Origin: Loktanella atrilutea
GTDB taxonomy: Bacteria; Pseudomonadota; Alphaproteobacteria; Rhodobacterales; Rhodobacteraceae
Direction of reading: 5' to 3'
NCBI RefSeq assembly: GCF_900128995.1
Contig: NZ_FQUE01000001.1
Coordinates: 310,001-374,000, forward strand
DNA: 64,000 nt
Part shown: positions 46,471-55,546 of the stretch, in pieces
Position numbering within the stretch: position 1 is the first letter of the stretch
Layout of the letters: each line of letters opens with the position of its first letter
Notes under the pieces: generated by a model
What the model was told of the DNA's origin: nothing
Seen by the model: the letters and a program-made list of their open reading frames with translations, nothing else
The model's database searches: none
Program-made: the position numbers and the translations under genes

Positions 46471-47402
46471 GCGGGGTCCTTCTGCGGGTTGGCCGGGCGG
46501 GCATTGGCGCCGCCGTGGTCCATGGCCCACTTTGCGTTGGTCTTGATCCCGCCCAGCGGGAAGAAATGCACGTTCGTGACATTGAAGTCGGGGTGGGCGG
46601 CCTTGTGCGCGGCAAGGGCGGTAATGACCTCGTCCGGCTCGTAGGGCAACAGCAGCTTGGTCACATCCATCGCGCGGCGTTGCAGGACGCGCAGGGACGG
46701 GCCGACGCCGCAGGCCATCGCGAACTTGATCATCGTCTGCAGCTTGGCGGGACCGGCGATGCCGATGTGGATCGGCAGGGTGATTCCTGCGTCCTTCAGC
46801 GCGTCCGCCCAGGCGATGATCGGTTCCGCCTCGAAGCAGAACTGGGTCGCCAGTGCCATCTGCGCGTCCGTCGTGTCGCTGAAACGCTGTTTCCAGCGCA
46901 ACGCCTCGCTGACGTTGGTGTCGGACCCGTCCGGATCGATGTCGCGGTTGCCTTCCGGATGACCCGCGACGTGCAGACGCCTGAAATCGGCGAAGGCGCC
47001 GGACTCGAGCAGTTGCATCGAGGTCTCGAAGTCGCCGTGGGGCAGGGTGACGCCACCGGCCAGCAGCAAGGCCTGATCGACGCCCGCCTCGCCTTGGTAG
47101 CGGGCGATCCAGTCGGTCAGTGTGGCACGGTCCTTGATGATGCGCGCTGGAAAGTGCGGCATCACGGCGTAGCCGTCACGCGCCAGCCGCTTCGCGGTGG
47201 CGACCATGTCCTCGATCGGGGTGCCGTCGATATGGGCGATGTAGACGCGGGTGCCGGCGGGCAGCAGCGACTGGAAGTCCTCGACCTTCTCGGCGGTGCG
47301 GGGCATCACCTCGATCGAGTAATCCTTGAGGAAGGCGGCCACCTGCGCATCCGGCGCGACGGCGGGGGCCGGTTTCTTCTTGAGAAAGGGCATGAGCGAC
47401 AC
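46467..47402 (-). CDS. Methylenetetrahydrofolate reductase-like protein
   Basis: The protein (311 residues from the GTG at 47400-47402) has a MetF-like TIM barrel: SIEVMPRTAEKVEDFQSLLP, VYIAHIDGTPIEDMVATAKR, QALLLAGGVTLPHGDFETSM and QFCFEAEPIIAWADAL. It is a divergent short form rather than the housekeeping MetF. The GTG has AAGGAG at ideal spacing. An ATG three codons later and a GTG overlapping the previous stop (47447) are alternatives. It sits between a small CvfC-type gene and the methyl-THF methyltransferase gene, so it probably interconverts methyl- and methylene-THF in a one-carbon oxidation route. Confidence 0.86.
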   Translation of the reverse strand: MSLMPFLKKKPAPAVAPDAQVAAFLKDYSIEVMPRTAEKVEDFQSLLPAGTRVYIAHIDGTPIEDMVATAKRLARDGYAVMPHFPARIIKDRATLTDWIARYQGEAGVDQALLLAGGVTLPHGDFETSMQLLESGAFADFRRLHVAGHPEGNRDIDPDGSDTNVSEALRWKQRFSDTTDAQMALATQFCFEAEPIIAWADALKDAGITLPIHIGIAGPAKLQTMIKFAMACGVGPSLRVLQRRAMDVTKLLLPYEPDEVITALAAHKAAHPDFNVTNVHFFPLGGIKTNAKWAMDHGGANARPANPQKDPA

Positions 47403-47443
47403 GACGGACTCCTTCAGTCTGTGGGGCAGGGACGGCGTGTCGG

Positions 47444-47740
47444 TCACGACCAGCCGTCGTTGTCGATCAGCGTCCGCAGGCGGTCCGCCGTATAGTCGCG
47501 GTCGAGACGCGCGGCCTCGGAACTGGCGACGACGGCATCGTCGCCCTCCATCGTATAGGGGTCGCCACGACGCATGCCGGCCAGATAGTCCTCGGTGCCG
47601 GCGGCACCCGACTTCATCGCGGCGCGGTCGATGGCCTGTTCGAAGCGTTCCGGCAGCTGGATCTTGGTCGCCTTGCGCCCGCGGCCGACCATGACCTGCG
47701 CCGGCATGTCGCGCCAATAGATGATGGTGACGTCTGGCAT
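47444..47740 (-). CDS. CvfC-like small protein ('virulence factor' family)
   Basis: The 98-residue protein starts MPDVTIIYWRDMPAQVMVGRG and fits the short family annotated as virulence factor (PF13769-like), named after staphylococcal CvfC. The name should not be read as evidence of virulence; I recall these small proteins beside methylene-THF reductase genes in Rhodobacteraceae. AGAGGA precedes the ATG. It is the first gene of the one-carbon operon, with a large palindrome 62 bases upstream. A role as a subunit or chaperone of the reductase is an inference. Confidence 0.78.
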   Translation of the reverse strand: MPDVTIIYWRDMPAQVMVGRGRKATKIQLPERFEQAIDRAAMKSGAAGTEDYLAGMRRGDPYTMEGDDAVVASSEAARLDRDYTADRLRTLIDNDGWS

Positions 47741-47801
47741 TCGCGTGATCCTCTCGCGCCCCGGGGGCGTGTCTGCCCCGCTGTCTAACAGTCCGGTGCC
47801 C

Positions 47802-47830
47802 CGCAGAATGTCGAATTTCGACATTCTGCG
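47802..47830. promoter_or_regulatory. 29-bp perfect inverted repeat upstream of the one-carbon operon
   Basis: Arms of 14 bases (CGCAGAATGTCGAA and TTCGACATTCTGCG) flank a single T. It lies 62 bases before the CvfC-like start on the minus strand and 165 bases before the ppx start on the plus strand. No T-run follows on either side, so an operator is more likely than a terminator. The regulator is unknown. Confidence 0.6.
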
Positions 47831-47994
47831 TTGACTGCGCGACGGTATCGCCCGCGCCGCCTGCGATGGCCAGACCCGCGCGCGCCCGAATCCCGCATGA
47901 TGATGGTGAAGCGCCTTCATGCCGCAAGGCAAACCCTTGCAAGCGCAGGCCCGAGCGCCTAGCCTTGAGGCAACTCGAAATGGAGGGCGTGACC

Positions 47995-49107
47995 ATGGCG
48001 CCCAAGCGTCCCCTTGGTGCGGGCGCGTTCCCGATAGCGGTCGATACCCCCGCGCCACAGACCCCGGATCCGGAAACGCTTTATGCGGCTCTCGATCTGG
48101 GGACAAACTCGTGCCGCATGCTGATTGCCCAGCCGAAGGGCAGCCAGTTCCATGTGGTCGACAGTTTCTCCAAGTCCGTCCAGCTGGGACAGGGATTGGA
48201 GAGCAGCGGAAAGCTGTCCCGCGCGTCCATGAACCGGACGATCGCGGCGATGCGGATCTGCAAGCAGAAGCTGGAGCGTCACAAGGTGACCCACATGCGC
48301 CTCGTCGCGACAGAGGCTTGCCGCCGTGCGCGCAACGGCGCCAATTTCGTGGCTCAGGTACGACGAGAGACCGGCCTCAAGCTGGAGATCATCAAGCCTG
48401 AGGAGGAGGCGCGGCTGGCCGTCATCTCCTGCGCGCCGCTGGTCAGCACCAAGACGGAGCAGCTGCTGGTCGTCGACATCGGCGGCGGCTCGACCGAGCT
48501 CGTCTGGATCGACCTCGGTCATGTGCCCGCCCGCGAGCGACCGCGCGCCATCATGCGGCTGCACGCCGGTTTCACCGCCGACCCCGGTCCCTTTGCTGCG
48601 GCCAAGGTCGTGGACTGGATTTCCGTGCCGCTGGGTGTGGCCACCCTGCGCGATCAGTTCGTCGACGTGGAGGATGACGCCGCACGCTTCGCCCTCATGA
48701 GCTGGTTCTTCGAGGAGAACCTCGCGAATTTCTCGCCCTATACGTCGGAGCAGGCGCGCGAGAACTTTCAGATCATCGGCACCAGCGGGACGGTGACGAC
48801 CGTCGCGGCGAGCCATCTGGGGCTGAAGCGCTATGACCGGACCAAGGTGGACGGGCTGCGCATGACCTCCGACCAGATCGACACGGTGATCCGCAACTAC
48901 CTGACGCTGGGACCATTGGGCCGGCGCAGCGATCCGAGGATCGGGCGCGACCGGCAGGCGCTGATCATGTCCGGGGCGGCGATCCTGCAGGCACTGATGC
49001 GGCTTTGGCCGACGGACCGGCTGTCGGTGGCGGACCGCGGCCTGCGCGAGGGGTTGCTTTATGCGCAGATGTCGGCAGATGGAGTGTTGGAAGATGCGCC
49101 GTATTGA
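47995..49107 (+). CDS. Exopolyphosphatase / pppGpp phosphatase family protein
   Basis: The 370-residue protein is Ppx/GppA: LYAALDLGTNSCRMLIAQP (phosphate 1), VVDIGGGSTELVWID (phosphate 2) and FQIIGTSGTVTTVAASHLG near residue 255-275. It is the short, single-module form common in Alphaproteobacteria, lacking the C-terminal HD-like domain. It removes phosphate from polyphosphate or from pppGpp; sequence does not decide. GGAGGG lies seven bases before the ATG at 47995. It is followed by rlmE. Confidence 0.92.
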   Translation: MAPKRPLGAGAFPIAVDTPAPQTPDPETLYAALDLGTNSCRMLIAQPKGSQFHVVDSFSKSVQLGQGLESSGKLSRASMNRTIAAMRICKQKLERHKVTHMRLVATEACRRARNGANFVAQVRRETGLKLEIIKPEEEARLAVISCAPLVSTKTEQLLVVDIGGGSTELVWIDLGHVPARERPRAIMRLHAGFTADPGPFAAAKVVDWISVPLGVATLRDQFVDVEDDAARFALMSWFFEENLANFSPYTSEQARENFQIIGTSGTVTTVAASHLGLKRYDRTKVDGLRMTSDQIDTVIRNYLTLGPLGRRSDPRIGRDRQALIMSGAAILQALMRLWPTDRLSVADRGLREGLLYAQMSADGVLEDAPY

Positions 49108-49114
49108 GCGCGAG

Positions 49115-49163
49115 CCGATTTTTCTAGAAAAATCGGAGAGAAAATTTTTCCAGAAAAATTTTC
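49115..49163. repeat. Paired AT-rich palindromes, copy 2
   Basis: Seven bases after the ppx stop is the same 22-bp perfect palindrome as at 45088 (arms CCGATTTTTCT and AGAAAAATCGG, 49115-49136). A near-perfect 24-bp palindrome follows (49140-49163; arms GAAAATTTTTC and GAAAAATTTTC with a mismatched centre). It lies between ppx and rlmE, both on the plus strand. Confidence 0.85.
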
Positions 49164-49200
49164 GCTTCCTTGCCGGCCAGTGGAAGAAGAAGATGACATC

Positions 49201-49938
49201 GTGAAGAAACCGACGAAGAATACCTCCGGTCGCGGCCAGCGCGACCTGACCGTGAAGGTCAAGACCGCCCGCGGTCGCTCGCTGTCCTCGACCCGCTGGC
49301 TGCAGCGGCAATTGAACGACCCTTACGTCAAGAAGGCCAAGGCCGAGGGCTATCGCGGGCGGGCTGCATACAAGATCCTCGAGATCGACGACAAGTACCG
49401 CTTTCTCGTCCCCGGCGCGCGGATCGTCGATCTGGGCTGCGCCCCCGGGGGCTGGTGTCAGGTCGCGGTCAAGCGCGCGAACGCCCTGGCCGAGCGGCCG
49501 TCGAAGGCGCAGGGCCGCGTGCTCGGCATCGATTTGCAGGAGGTGGAGGCGATCCCGGGGGCGGAAATCCATCAGCTCGACTTTTTGTCCGAAGATGCCG
49601 ACAAGCTGGTCATGGCATGGCTCGACGGACCTGCGGATGTGGTGATGTCCGACATGGCGGCGTCATCCTCCGGTCACAAGCAGACCGACCATCTGAAGAT
49701 CATCGCGCTGTGCGAGGCGGCGGCGGAATTCGCCTTCGACGTGCTGACGCCGGGGGGCACCTTTGTCGCCAAGGTGCTGGCCGGCGGGGCAGAGGGCAAT
49801 CTGCAGAAATTGCTGAAGTCCCGGTTCGAGAAGGTGGCCAACGTGAAGCCGCCCGCGTCACGCGCCGACAGTTCTGAGAAATTCGTCGTCGCGACCGGCT
49901 TCAAGGGGCCGCTGGTTCAGGACGATCCGGACGCCTGA
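49201..49938 (+). CDS. rlmE: 23S rRNA (uridine-2'-O) methyltransferase
   Basis: RlmE (FtsJ/RrmJ) methylates U2552 of 23S rRNA, a late step of large-subunit assembly. The 245-residue protein has [20 protein letters not shown] with the catalytic Lys, [14 protein letters not shown] (SAM loop), [18 protein letters not shown] with the catalytic Asp, and [14 protein letters not shown] with the second Lys. The start used is GTG at 49201 because [16 protein letters not shown] matches the family N-terminus as I know it; a GTG at 49180 is in frame. Its end overlaps a convergent sulfotransferase gene by 22 bases. Confidence 0.94.
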   Translation: MKKPTKNTSGRGQRDLTVKVKTARGRSLSSTRWLQRQLNDPYVKKAKAEGYRGRAAYKILEIDDKYRFLVPGARIVDLGCAPGGWCQVAVKRANALAERPSKAQGRVLGIDLQEVEAIPGAEIHQLDFLSEDADKLVMAWLDGPADVVMSDMAASSSGHKQTDHLKIIALCEAAAEFAFDVLTPGGTFVAKVLAGGAEGNLQKLLKSRFEKVANVKPPASRADSSEKFVVATGFKGPLVQDDPDA

Positions 49939-50519
49939 TCCCAGACTGCGAACTCCGCCGCGCACCGGTCGCGCAACTTCGCCTCGACCGCCGGGCTGAG
50001 CGCCGTGTCCCGCCGCGGCGAGACGTTCAGGCGGGGCAGGTCGAGCGTGACGTTCAGCCGCCGTTCCAGAAACGCGATCAGGCGGTCCTGATCCTCGTAC
50101 CGGAACAGATGGTCGACGGCGATCTGCCCGTCGCCGTCGCAGACGAACTTGGCCTGGCTGCCGACATTCGCGAAGGGTGCCGGCTTTCCCTTCGTGTATT
50201 CCAGCACGAAATCGTCGAATGAGATGTCCTTCGTGCTGTTGGGATGTCCATCGAGATCGGGCCGACCCCGGTAACGGTACCAGCTGCCCAGCCAGTCGAC
50301 GGGATGACGCAGGACGGCCATGGTCTCCGGCTCCCGCCCGCCGGCCTGAACGAACAGCGGTTTGAGGAAACGGCGGTAGCGGTAGATCGGCGCATGCTTG
50401 ATCGTCGGCGGATCCCGCAGGACCATGGCGGCCTTCGGCGCCAGCGCGCCTTCGATCGCCGTGGTGCCGGTCTTGGGAACCGCAAGGAATACGAGGTTTT
50501 CCTTCCAGAACACCAGCAT
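49917..50519 (-). CDS. Sulfotransferase-like protein
   Basis: The 200-residue protein has the PAPS-binding pattern: 5' phosphosulfate loop [18 protein letters not shown] near residue 10-27 and the 3' phosphate site [20 protein letters not shown] at about 67-86. It is short for the superfamily but appears complete. The ATG at 50517-50519 has GGAGGT close upstream. The acceptor may be a surface sugar or lipid; none is indicated by neighbours. Its 3' end overlaps rlmE on the other strand. Confidence 0.82.
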   Translation of the reverse strand: MLVFWKENLVFLAVPKTGTTAIEGALAPKAAMVLRDPPTIKHAPIYRYRRFLKPLFVQAGGREPETMAVLRHPVDWLGSWYRYRGRPDLDGHPNSTKDISFDDFVLEYTKGKPAPFANVGSQAKFVCDGDGQIAVDHLFRYEDQDRLIAFLERRLNVTLDLPRLNVSPRRDTALSPAVEAKLRDRCAAEFAVWDQASGSS

Positions 50520-50619
50520 CGCCACCTCCGCATCAGATAAATCGCGGCCACCTTATGGGATGCACGCTTTTTTAACCACTGGGGTGCAAGGATAAAATGG
50601 TTAAGAAAAAGATTGAAAT

Positions 50620-50634
50620 GTTCCTGCTTTGGTC
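50620..50634 (+). promoter_or_regulatory. Imperfect second SOS-like site GTTC-N7-GGTC before recA
   Basis: GTTCCTGCTTTGGTC differs from the alphaproteobacterial LexA box GTTC-N7-GTTC at one base. It lies 16 bases before the perfect box and overlaps a possible promoter with TTGAAA at 50613-50618. Confidence 0.4.
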
Positions 50635-50649
50635 CCATATCATGTGTCG

Positions 50650-50664
50650 GAACAGACCAAGAAC
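50650..50664. promoter_or_regulatory. LexA/SOS box GAAC-N7-GAAC upstream of recA
   Basis: GAACAGACCAAGAAC is the reverse complement of a perfect GTTC-N7-GTTC, the LexA operator of Alphaproteobacteria. It ends 53 bases before the recA ATG, where a repressor would block transcription. Confidence 0.85.
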
Positions 50665-50717
50665 GAATTGCGGCGTTGCCGCGCACCCACCGGGCATGAC
50701 ATAAGGACGCGACTGAC

Positions 50718-51797
50718 ATGGCAACGGCAGAACTTCTGAACATGACTGACAAGAAAACCGCCGACAAGCAGAAGGCGCTGGAAAGCGCCCTGGCGCAGAT
50801 CGAGCGTCAGTTCGGCAAGGGGTCGATCATGACCCTTGGCGGACAGAATCAGATGCGCGACATCGAGGCGACCAGCACCGGGTCGCTGGGGCTGGATATC
50901 GCGCTGGGCATCGGCGGCCTGCCCAAGGGCCGCATCATCGAGATCTATGGTCCCGAATCCTCGGGCAAGACGACGCTGACCCTGCATTCCATCGCGGAAG
51001 AGCAGAAGAAGGGCGGCGTCTGCGCCTTCGTCGACGCGGAACATGCTTTCGACCCCACCTATGCGAAGAAACTGGGCGTCAATCTGGACGAACTTCTGAT
51101 CTCGCAGCCCGACACGGGCGAGCAGGCGCTGGAGATCGTGGACACGCTCGTCCGCTCCGGCGCCGTCAGCCTCGTCGTCGTCGACTCCGTCGCGGCGCTG
51201 ACGCCCAAGTCGGAGATCGAGGGCGACATGGGCGACAGCTCTGTCGGCGTCCACGCCCGCCTGATGAGCCAGGCGATGCGCAAGCTGACCGGGTCGATCA
51301 ACCGCTCCGGCTGCATGGTGATCTTCATCAACCAGATCCGCATGAAGATCGGCGTGATGTTCGGATCGCCCGAGACGACGACGGGCGGCAACGCGCTGAA
51401 GTTCTATGCTTCGGTCCGCCTCGACATCCGGCGCATCGGGTCGATCAAGGACCGGGACGAGGTCGTGGGCAACTCGACCCGCGTGAAGGTCGTCAAGAAC
51501 AAGGTGGCACCGCCCTTCAAGCAGGTCGAATTCGACATCATGTACGGCGAGGGCATTTCAAAGACCGGCGAGCTGCTGGACCTCGGTGTCAAGGCCGGTG
51601 TCGTCGAAAAGTCGGGCTCGTGGTTCAGCTACGGCGACGAGCGCATCGGGCAGGGCCGCGAGAATTCCAAGCAGTTCCTGAAGGACAACCCCGCCACGGC
51701 GCTGGAGATTGAGGACAAGATCCGCGCCGCCCACGGTCTGGATTTCGCCATGACCGAAGGCGGCGACAGTTCCGATGACGATCTGGTCGAAATGTAA
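50718..51797 (+). CDS. recA: Recombinase A
   Basis: RecA forms filaments on single-stranded DNA for strand exchange and triggers LexA self-cleavage. The 359-residue protein has Walker [16 protein letters not shown], Walker [16 protein letters not shown], the DNA-binding loop [19 protein letters not shown] and the [20 protein letters not shown] region. An acidic tail [12 protein letters not shown] ends it. The ATG at 50718 fits the family. An SOS box lies upstream and a strong terminator at 51876 follows. Confidence 0.99.
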   Translation: MATAELLNMTDKKTADKQKALESALAQIERQFGKGSIMTLGGQNQMRDIEATSTGSLGLDIALGIGGLPKGRIIEIYGPESSGKTTLTLHSIAEEQKKGGVCAFVDAEHAFDPTYAKKLGVNLDELLISQPDTGEQALEIVDTLVRSGAVSLVVVDSVAALTPKSEIEGDMGDSSVGVHARLMSQAMRKLTGSINRSGCMVIFINQIRMKIGVMFGSPETTTGGNALKFYASVRLDIRRIGSIKDRDEVVGNSTRVKVVKNKVAPPFKQVEFDIMYGEGISKTGELLDLGVKAGVVEKSGSWFSYGDERIGQGRENSKQFLKDNPATALEIEDKIRAAHGLDFAMTEGGDSSDDDLVEM

Positions 51798-51875
51798 GCG
51801 CCACGCTTTTGAAAGAACGGTGCGGGGCGACACCAGAAACGCCTGACACGTTGGACGACGTGGACAATACCCGGG

Positions 51876-51906
51876 AAAGGGCGCGGCGCAGGCCGTGCCC
51901 TTTTTC
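51876..51906 (+). terminator. Rho-independent terminator after recA
   Basis: AAAGGGC-GCGGC, loop GCAG, GCCGT-GCCCTTT forms a long stem with T5 at 51901-51905. It lies 79 bases after the recA stop and before alaS. Confidence 0.85.
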
Positions 51907-51972
51907 GTTATGGCTTTACGGTCCGGCATGGCCCCGCTATTTCAACGGCAACCCAAGTTGACAGGCGCTGAC

Positions 51973-54627
51973 ATGACATCCCTTTCCGATATCCGTTCGA
52001 CCTTCCTGAATTTCTACGGGCGCAACGGGCACGAGGTCGTGGCGTCCAGTCCGCTGGTGCCGCGCAATGACCCCACCTTGATGTTCGCGAATTCCGGCAT
52101 GGTGCAGTTCAAGAATCTGTTCACGGGGGTCGAGACGCGGGATTACCAGCGCGCCACGACGGCCCAGAAGTGCGTGCGCGCGGGGGGCAAGCACAACGAT
52201 CTGGACAACGTGGGCTATACCGCGCGGCATCACACGTTCTTCGAGATGCTGGGGAATTTCAGCTTCGGCGACTATTTCAAGGACGATGCCATCGCCTTTG
52301 CCTGGGAGCTTTTGACCAAGGATTTCGGCCTGAACAAGGACAAGCTGCTGGTCACCGTCTATCACACGGACGACGAAGCGGCCGCGATCTGGAAGAAGGT
52401 CGCGGGCATCACCGACGACCGGATCATCCGTATCCCGACCGACGACAACTTCTGGCGGATGGGGCCGACCGGCCCCTGCGGGCCCTGCACCGAGATCTTC
52501 TATGATCACGGCGACAGCATCTGGGGCGGCCCTCCGGGCTCCGCCGAGGAGGACGGCGACCGGTTCATCGAGATCTGGAACCTCGTCTTCATGCAGAACG
52601 AGCAGTTCGAGGACGGCACGATGCGCCCGCTCGACATGCAGTCGATCGACACCGGCATGGGGCTGGAACGCATCGGCGCGCTGCTGCAGGGCAAGCATGA
52701 CAACTATGATACCGACCTGATGCGCAGCCTGATCGAGGCCAGCGCCCACGCCACCAGCTCCGACCCCGACGGCCCCGGCAAGGTGCATCACCGCGTCATC
52801 GCGGACCACCTGCGGGCGACCTCTTTCCTGATCGCCGACGGCGTGATGCCATCCAACGACGGGCGCGGCTACGTCCTGCGCCGGATCATGCGCCGCGCGA
52901 TGCGGCATGCGCATCAGCTGGGCGCGCAGGATCCGCTGATGTACCGCCTCGTGCCCTCTTTGGTGCAGGAAATGGGCGCGGCCTATCCGGAGCTGGGGCA
53001 GGCGCGCACGCTGATCGAAGAGACGCTGAGGAACGAAGAGGTCCGCTTCCGACAGACCCTCGACCGGGGACTGAAGCTGCTGGACGACGAGGTGTCGCGG
53101 CTTGGCGAAGGCGAGAACCTCGCCGGCGAGGCGGCCTTCAAGCTCTACGACACCTACGGCTTCCCGCTGGACCTCACGCAGGACGCGCTGCGCGAAAAGG
53201 GGCGCGGTGTGAATACCGAAGGCTTTGACAGCGCCATGGCGGAACAGAAGGCCAAGGCGCGTGCCGCCTGGGCCGGGACGGGAGAGGCGGCGGATGCGTC
53301 GGTCTGGTTCGATCTGGCCGAAGACAAGGGTCTGACCGATTTCCTCGGCTACGACACGCTGACCGCAGAGGGCCAGATTCTTGCGCTGGTCGTCGACGGT
53401 GCGCAGACCGACACGGCAAAGGGCACGGTGCAGATCGTGCTGAACCAGACGCCGTTCTACGCGGAATCCGGTGGTCAGGTCGGCGACACGGGCACGATCA
53501 GGACCGAGACCGGCATGGCACGGATCACCGACACCAAGAAGGTTGCGGGCGTCTTCATCCACTTCGGAGAGATCACGATGGGCGAGATCAGCCGCGGGCA
53601 GGGGGCGCAACTGACCGTCGACATGGATCGCCGCGACGCGGTGCAGGCCAACCACTCTGCCACGCACCTTCTGAACGAGGCCCTGCGCGAGACGCTGGGC
53701 GATCACATCGCGCAGCGCGGATCGCTGAACGCGGCGGACCGCCTGCGCTTCGACTTCAGCCACAACGCCGCGCTGTCGGCAGAGGACATGCGCTCGGTCG
53801 AGGAGACGGTCAATGCCATGATCCGCCAGAACGCGGCTGTCGAGACGCGGATCATGACGCCGGACGATGCGCGCGGACTGGGGGCGCAGGCGCTCTTTGG
53901 CGAGAAATACGGCGACGAGGTGCGGGTCGTGTCCATGGGGCGCAAGGCCGGCTCCGGCAAGGGGGCCGACGGGCAGACCTGGTCGCTGGAACTGTGCGGC
54001 GGCACCCATGTGAAGCATCTGGGCCAGATCGGCACCTTCGTCCTGCTGGCCGACAGCGCCAGCAGCGCCGGGGTGCGGCGCGTCGAGGCGCTGACCGGTC
54101 AGGCGGCGCTGAACCACCTGCGCGCGCAGGACGCGACGCTGGCGCAGGTCGCGGCGACGTTGAAGGCGCCGGTGGCCGAGGTGGCAGAGCGGGTGCGCAG
54201 CCTGATGGACGATCGCAAGGCGCTGGTCAACGAAGTGGCACAGCTGCGCCGCGACCTCGCCATGGGCGGCGGCAAGGCCGAGACCAGCGTCGAGACGGTC
54301 AACGGCGTGACCTTTCAGGGCCAGCTGATGCAGGGCGTCACCGGCAAGGACCTGCCAGCGCTCATCGACGACATGAAGGCCCGCATGGGCAGCGGCGCGG
54401 TCCTGCTGATCGCCGAGGCCGGCGGCAAGGCCGCTGTCGCTGCCGGCGTGACGGCGGATCTGACGGACCGGGTGTCGGCCGTCGATCTGCTGCGCGCGGC
54501 GGTGGCAGAGCTGGGCGGCAAGGGCGGCGGTGGCCGACCCGACATGGCACAGGGGGGCGGCGCATCCGTCGATAACGCGGAAGCGGCCATCGCCGCGGCC
54601 CGCACGGTTCTGGAGGGACTGGCATGA
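51973..54627 (+). CDS. alaS: Alanyl-tRNA synthetase
   Basis: AlaS charges tRNA-Ala and edits mischarged Ser and Gly. The 884-residue protein has the class II core ([40 protein letters not shown]), the editing-domain zinc motif [19 protein letters not shown], and [17 protein letters not shown]-terminal DHHA1 domain with [15 protein letters not shown] completes it. The ATG at 51973 was used because [12 protein letters not shown] is the usual start. Its stop overlaps the DUF1330 gene as ATGA (54624-54627). Confidence 0.98.
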   Translation: MTSLSDIRSTFLNFYGRNGHEVVASSPLVPRNDPTLMFANSGMVQFKNLFTGVETRDYQRATTAQKCVRAGGKHNDLDNVGYTARHHTFFEMLGNFSFGDYFKDDAIAFAWELLTKDFGLNKDKLLVTVYHTDDEAAAIWKKVAGITDDRIIRIPTDDNFWRMGPTGPCGPCTEIFYDHGDSIWGGPPGSAEEDGDRFIEIWNLVFMQNEQFEDGTMRPLDMQSIDTGMGLERIGALLQGKHDNYDTDLMRSLIEASAHATSSDPDGPGKVHHRVIADHLRATSFLIADGVMPSNDGRGYVLRRIMRRAMRHAHQLGAQDPLMYRLVPSLVQEMGAAYPELGQARTLIEETLRNEEVRFRQTLDRGLKLLDDEVSRLGEGENLAGEAAFKLYDTYGFPLDLTQDALREKGRGVNTEGFDSAMAEQKAKARAAWAGTGEAADASVWFDLAEDKGLTDFLGYDTLTAEGQILALVVDGAQTDTAKGTVQIVLNQTPFYAESGGQVGDTGTIRTETGMARITDTKKVAGVFIHFGEITMGEISRGQGAQLTVDMDRRDAVQANHSATHLLNEALRETLGDHIAQRGSLNAADRLRFDFSHNAALSAEDMRSVEETVNAMIRQNAAVETRIMTPDDARGLGAQALFGEKYGDEVRVVSMGRKAGSGKGADGQTWSLELCGGTHVKHLGQIGTFVLLADSASSAGVRRVEALTGQAALNHLRAQDATLAQVAATLKAPVAEVAERVRSLMDDRKALVNEVAQLRRDLAMGGGKAETSVETVNGVTFQGQLMQGVTGKDLPALIDDMKARMGSGAVLLIAEAGGKAAVAAGVTADLTDRVSAVDLLRAAVAELGGKGGGGRPDMAQGGGASVDNAEAAIAAARTVLEGLA

Positions 54628-54911
54628 AAACGGCACTTTGGGTGGCGCACGTCCACGTGACGGACGCGGAGGCCTACGGCAAGTACGCAGCCCTCGCGAC
54701 GGGTGCGATCACGGATCACGGCGGCGTCTTCCTCGCCCGCGGCGGCGCCTACGAGACGCTGGAAGGTCCCGATCGGCCGCGCAACGTGGTCGCGCGCTTT
54801 CCGTCGATGCAGGCCGCCCACGATTGCTATTATTCCGATGCCTACCAAGCGGCACTGTCTCACGCCAAGGGCGCTGCGCAGCGCGAGTTGAGCATCATCG
54901 AAGAGCTGTGA
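54624..54911 (+). CDS. DUF1330 domain protein
   Basis: The 95-residue protein has the ferredoxin-like DUF1330 fold: [61 protein letters not shown]. Function of the family is unknown; related dimeric alpha-beta barrels include monooxygenases. It is translationally coupled to alaS at its start and to the MOSC gene at its end (GTGA at 54908-54911). Confidence 0.9.
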   Translation: MKTALWVAHVHVTDAEAYGKYAALATGAITDHGGVFLARGGAYETLEGPDRPRNVVARFPSMQAAHDCYYSDAYQAALSHAKGAAQRELSIIEEL

Positions 54912-55378
54912 GCCCCGCCTCGCTGGCCGAGATGATGAGCCGCCACGCGCAGGCGGGGCGGCTCGACTGGATCGGCCTGCGGGCGGCGCGGCGCAGCGCC
55001 GTGATCCCTGTCGACCGGGTTGCGGTGGCCGAGGACGGTCTGGCGGGCGACCACGCACGACCGGGCAAGCGCGCCGTGACGCTGATCCAGGCAGAGCATT
55101 TGCCAGTGATCGGGGCCCTGACCGGCCGCGCTGTCGCCCCGGCAGACCTGCGGCGCAATCTGCTCGTGTCCGGCATCAACCTCGCGGCCCTGCGCAAGGG
55201 GCAGGTGCGGATCGGTGATGTCGTGTTGACCGTCGAGGGGCCTTGCCCGCCGTGTTCTCGCATGGAGGAGGTTTTGGGGCCGGGCGGATACAACGCCGTG
55301 CGCGGACACGGCGGCTGGTATGCGAGCGTCGCAACGGGCGGCATGCTGCGGGTTGGCGATGCGGTGATGGCGAGGTAG
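54908..55378 (+). CDS. MOSC domain protein
   Basis: The 156-residue protein carries a MOSC domain: VAVAEDGLAGDHARPGKRAV, ALTGRAVAPADLRRNLLVSG, and VLTVEGPCPPCSRMEEVLG with a conserved Cys that in this superfamily can bind molybdenum cofactor or sulfur. It starts with GTG at 54908, overlapping the DUF1330 stop. Role may be Mo-cofactor dependent reduction or sulfur transfer; this is family-level knowledge only. The paired palindrome at 55379 begins directly after its TAG. Confidence 0.88.
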   Translation: MSPASLAEMMSRHAQAGRLDWIGLRAARRSAVIPVDRVAVAEDGLAGDHARPGKRAVTLIQAEHLPVIGALTGRAVAPADLRRNLLVSGINLAALRKGQVRIGDVVLTVEGPCPPCSRMEEVLGPGGYNAVRGHGGWYASVATGGMLRVGDAVMAR

Positions 55379-55427
55379 CCGAATTTTCTAGAAAATTCGG
55401 AGACTCCGATTTTTCGGGAAAAATCGG
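55379..55427. repeat. Paired AT-rich palindromes, copy 3
   Basis: A perfect 22-bp palindrome (arms CCGAATTTTCT and AGAAAATTCGG, 55379-55400) starts on the base after the MOSC stop. The spacer AGACT follows, then a second palindrome (arms CCGATTTTTC and GAAAAATCGG around GG, 55406-55427). The arms differ from copy 1 by paired changes that keep base pairing, a sign that structure is maintained. Confidence 0.85.
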
Positions 55428-55428
55428 T

Positions 55429-55491
55429 GGGGGGCCAGCCCCCCGTCGCGCGAGGCGCGACTCCCCCCGAGGTATTTGTGACGAGAAGAAG
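55429..55491. repeat. GC double hairpin plus CCGAGGTATTTGTGACGAGAAG tail
   Basis: Two hairpins (GGGGGGC/GCCCCCC at 55429-55444 and GTCGCGC/GCGCGAC at 55445-55461) are followed by TCCCCCCGAGGTATTTG and TGACGAGAAGAAG. This is the fullest of three similar intergenic elements in the window and resembles a repeat I recall from many Rhodobacteraceae genomes. It lies between convergent genes. Confidence 0.55.
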
Positions 55492-55515
55492 GATCAGACA
55501 GAGCCTGACGTGAAT

Positions 55516-55538
55516 AGGCCCGCCTCAGGGGCGGGCCT
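55516..55538. terminator. Bidirectional terminator between MOSC gene and typA
   Basis: AGGCCCGCC (55516-55524) pairs with GGCGGGCCT (55530-55538) around TCAGG and is followed by TT on the plus strand. It lies nine bases from the typA stop and serves the convergent pair. Confidence 0.75.
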
Positions 55539-55546
55539 TTGAAGGA

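Noticed and set aside
47741-47994. Riboswitch (SAH, SAM or cobalamin) before the one-carbon operon
   Set aside because: Apart from the 29-bp palindrome I find no conserved riboswitch core such as a B12 box.
50560-50610. CtrA sites in the recA upstream region (two TTAA words)
   Set aside because: The TTAA words are about 30 bases apart rather than seven.
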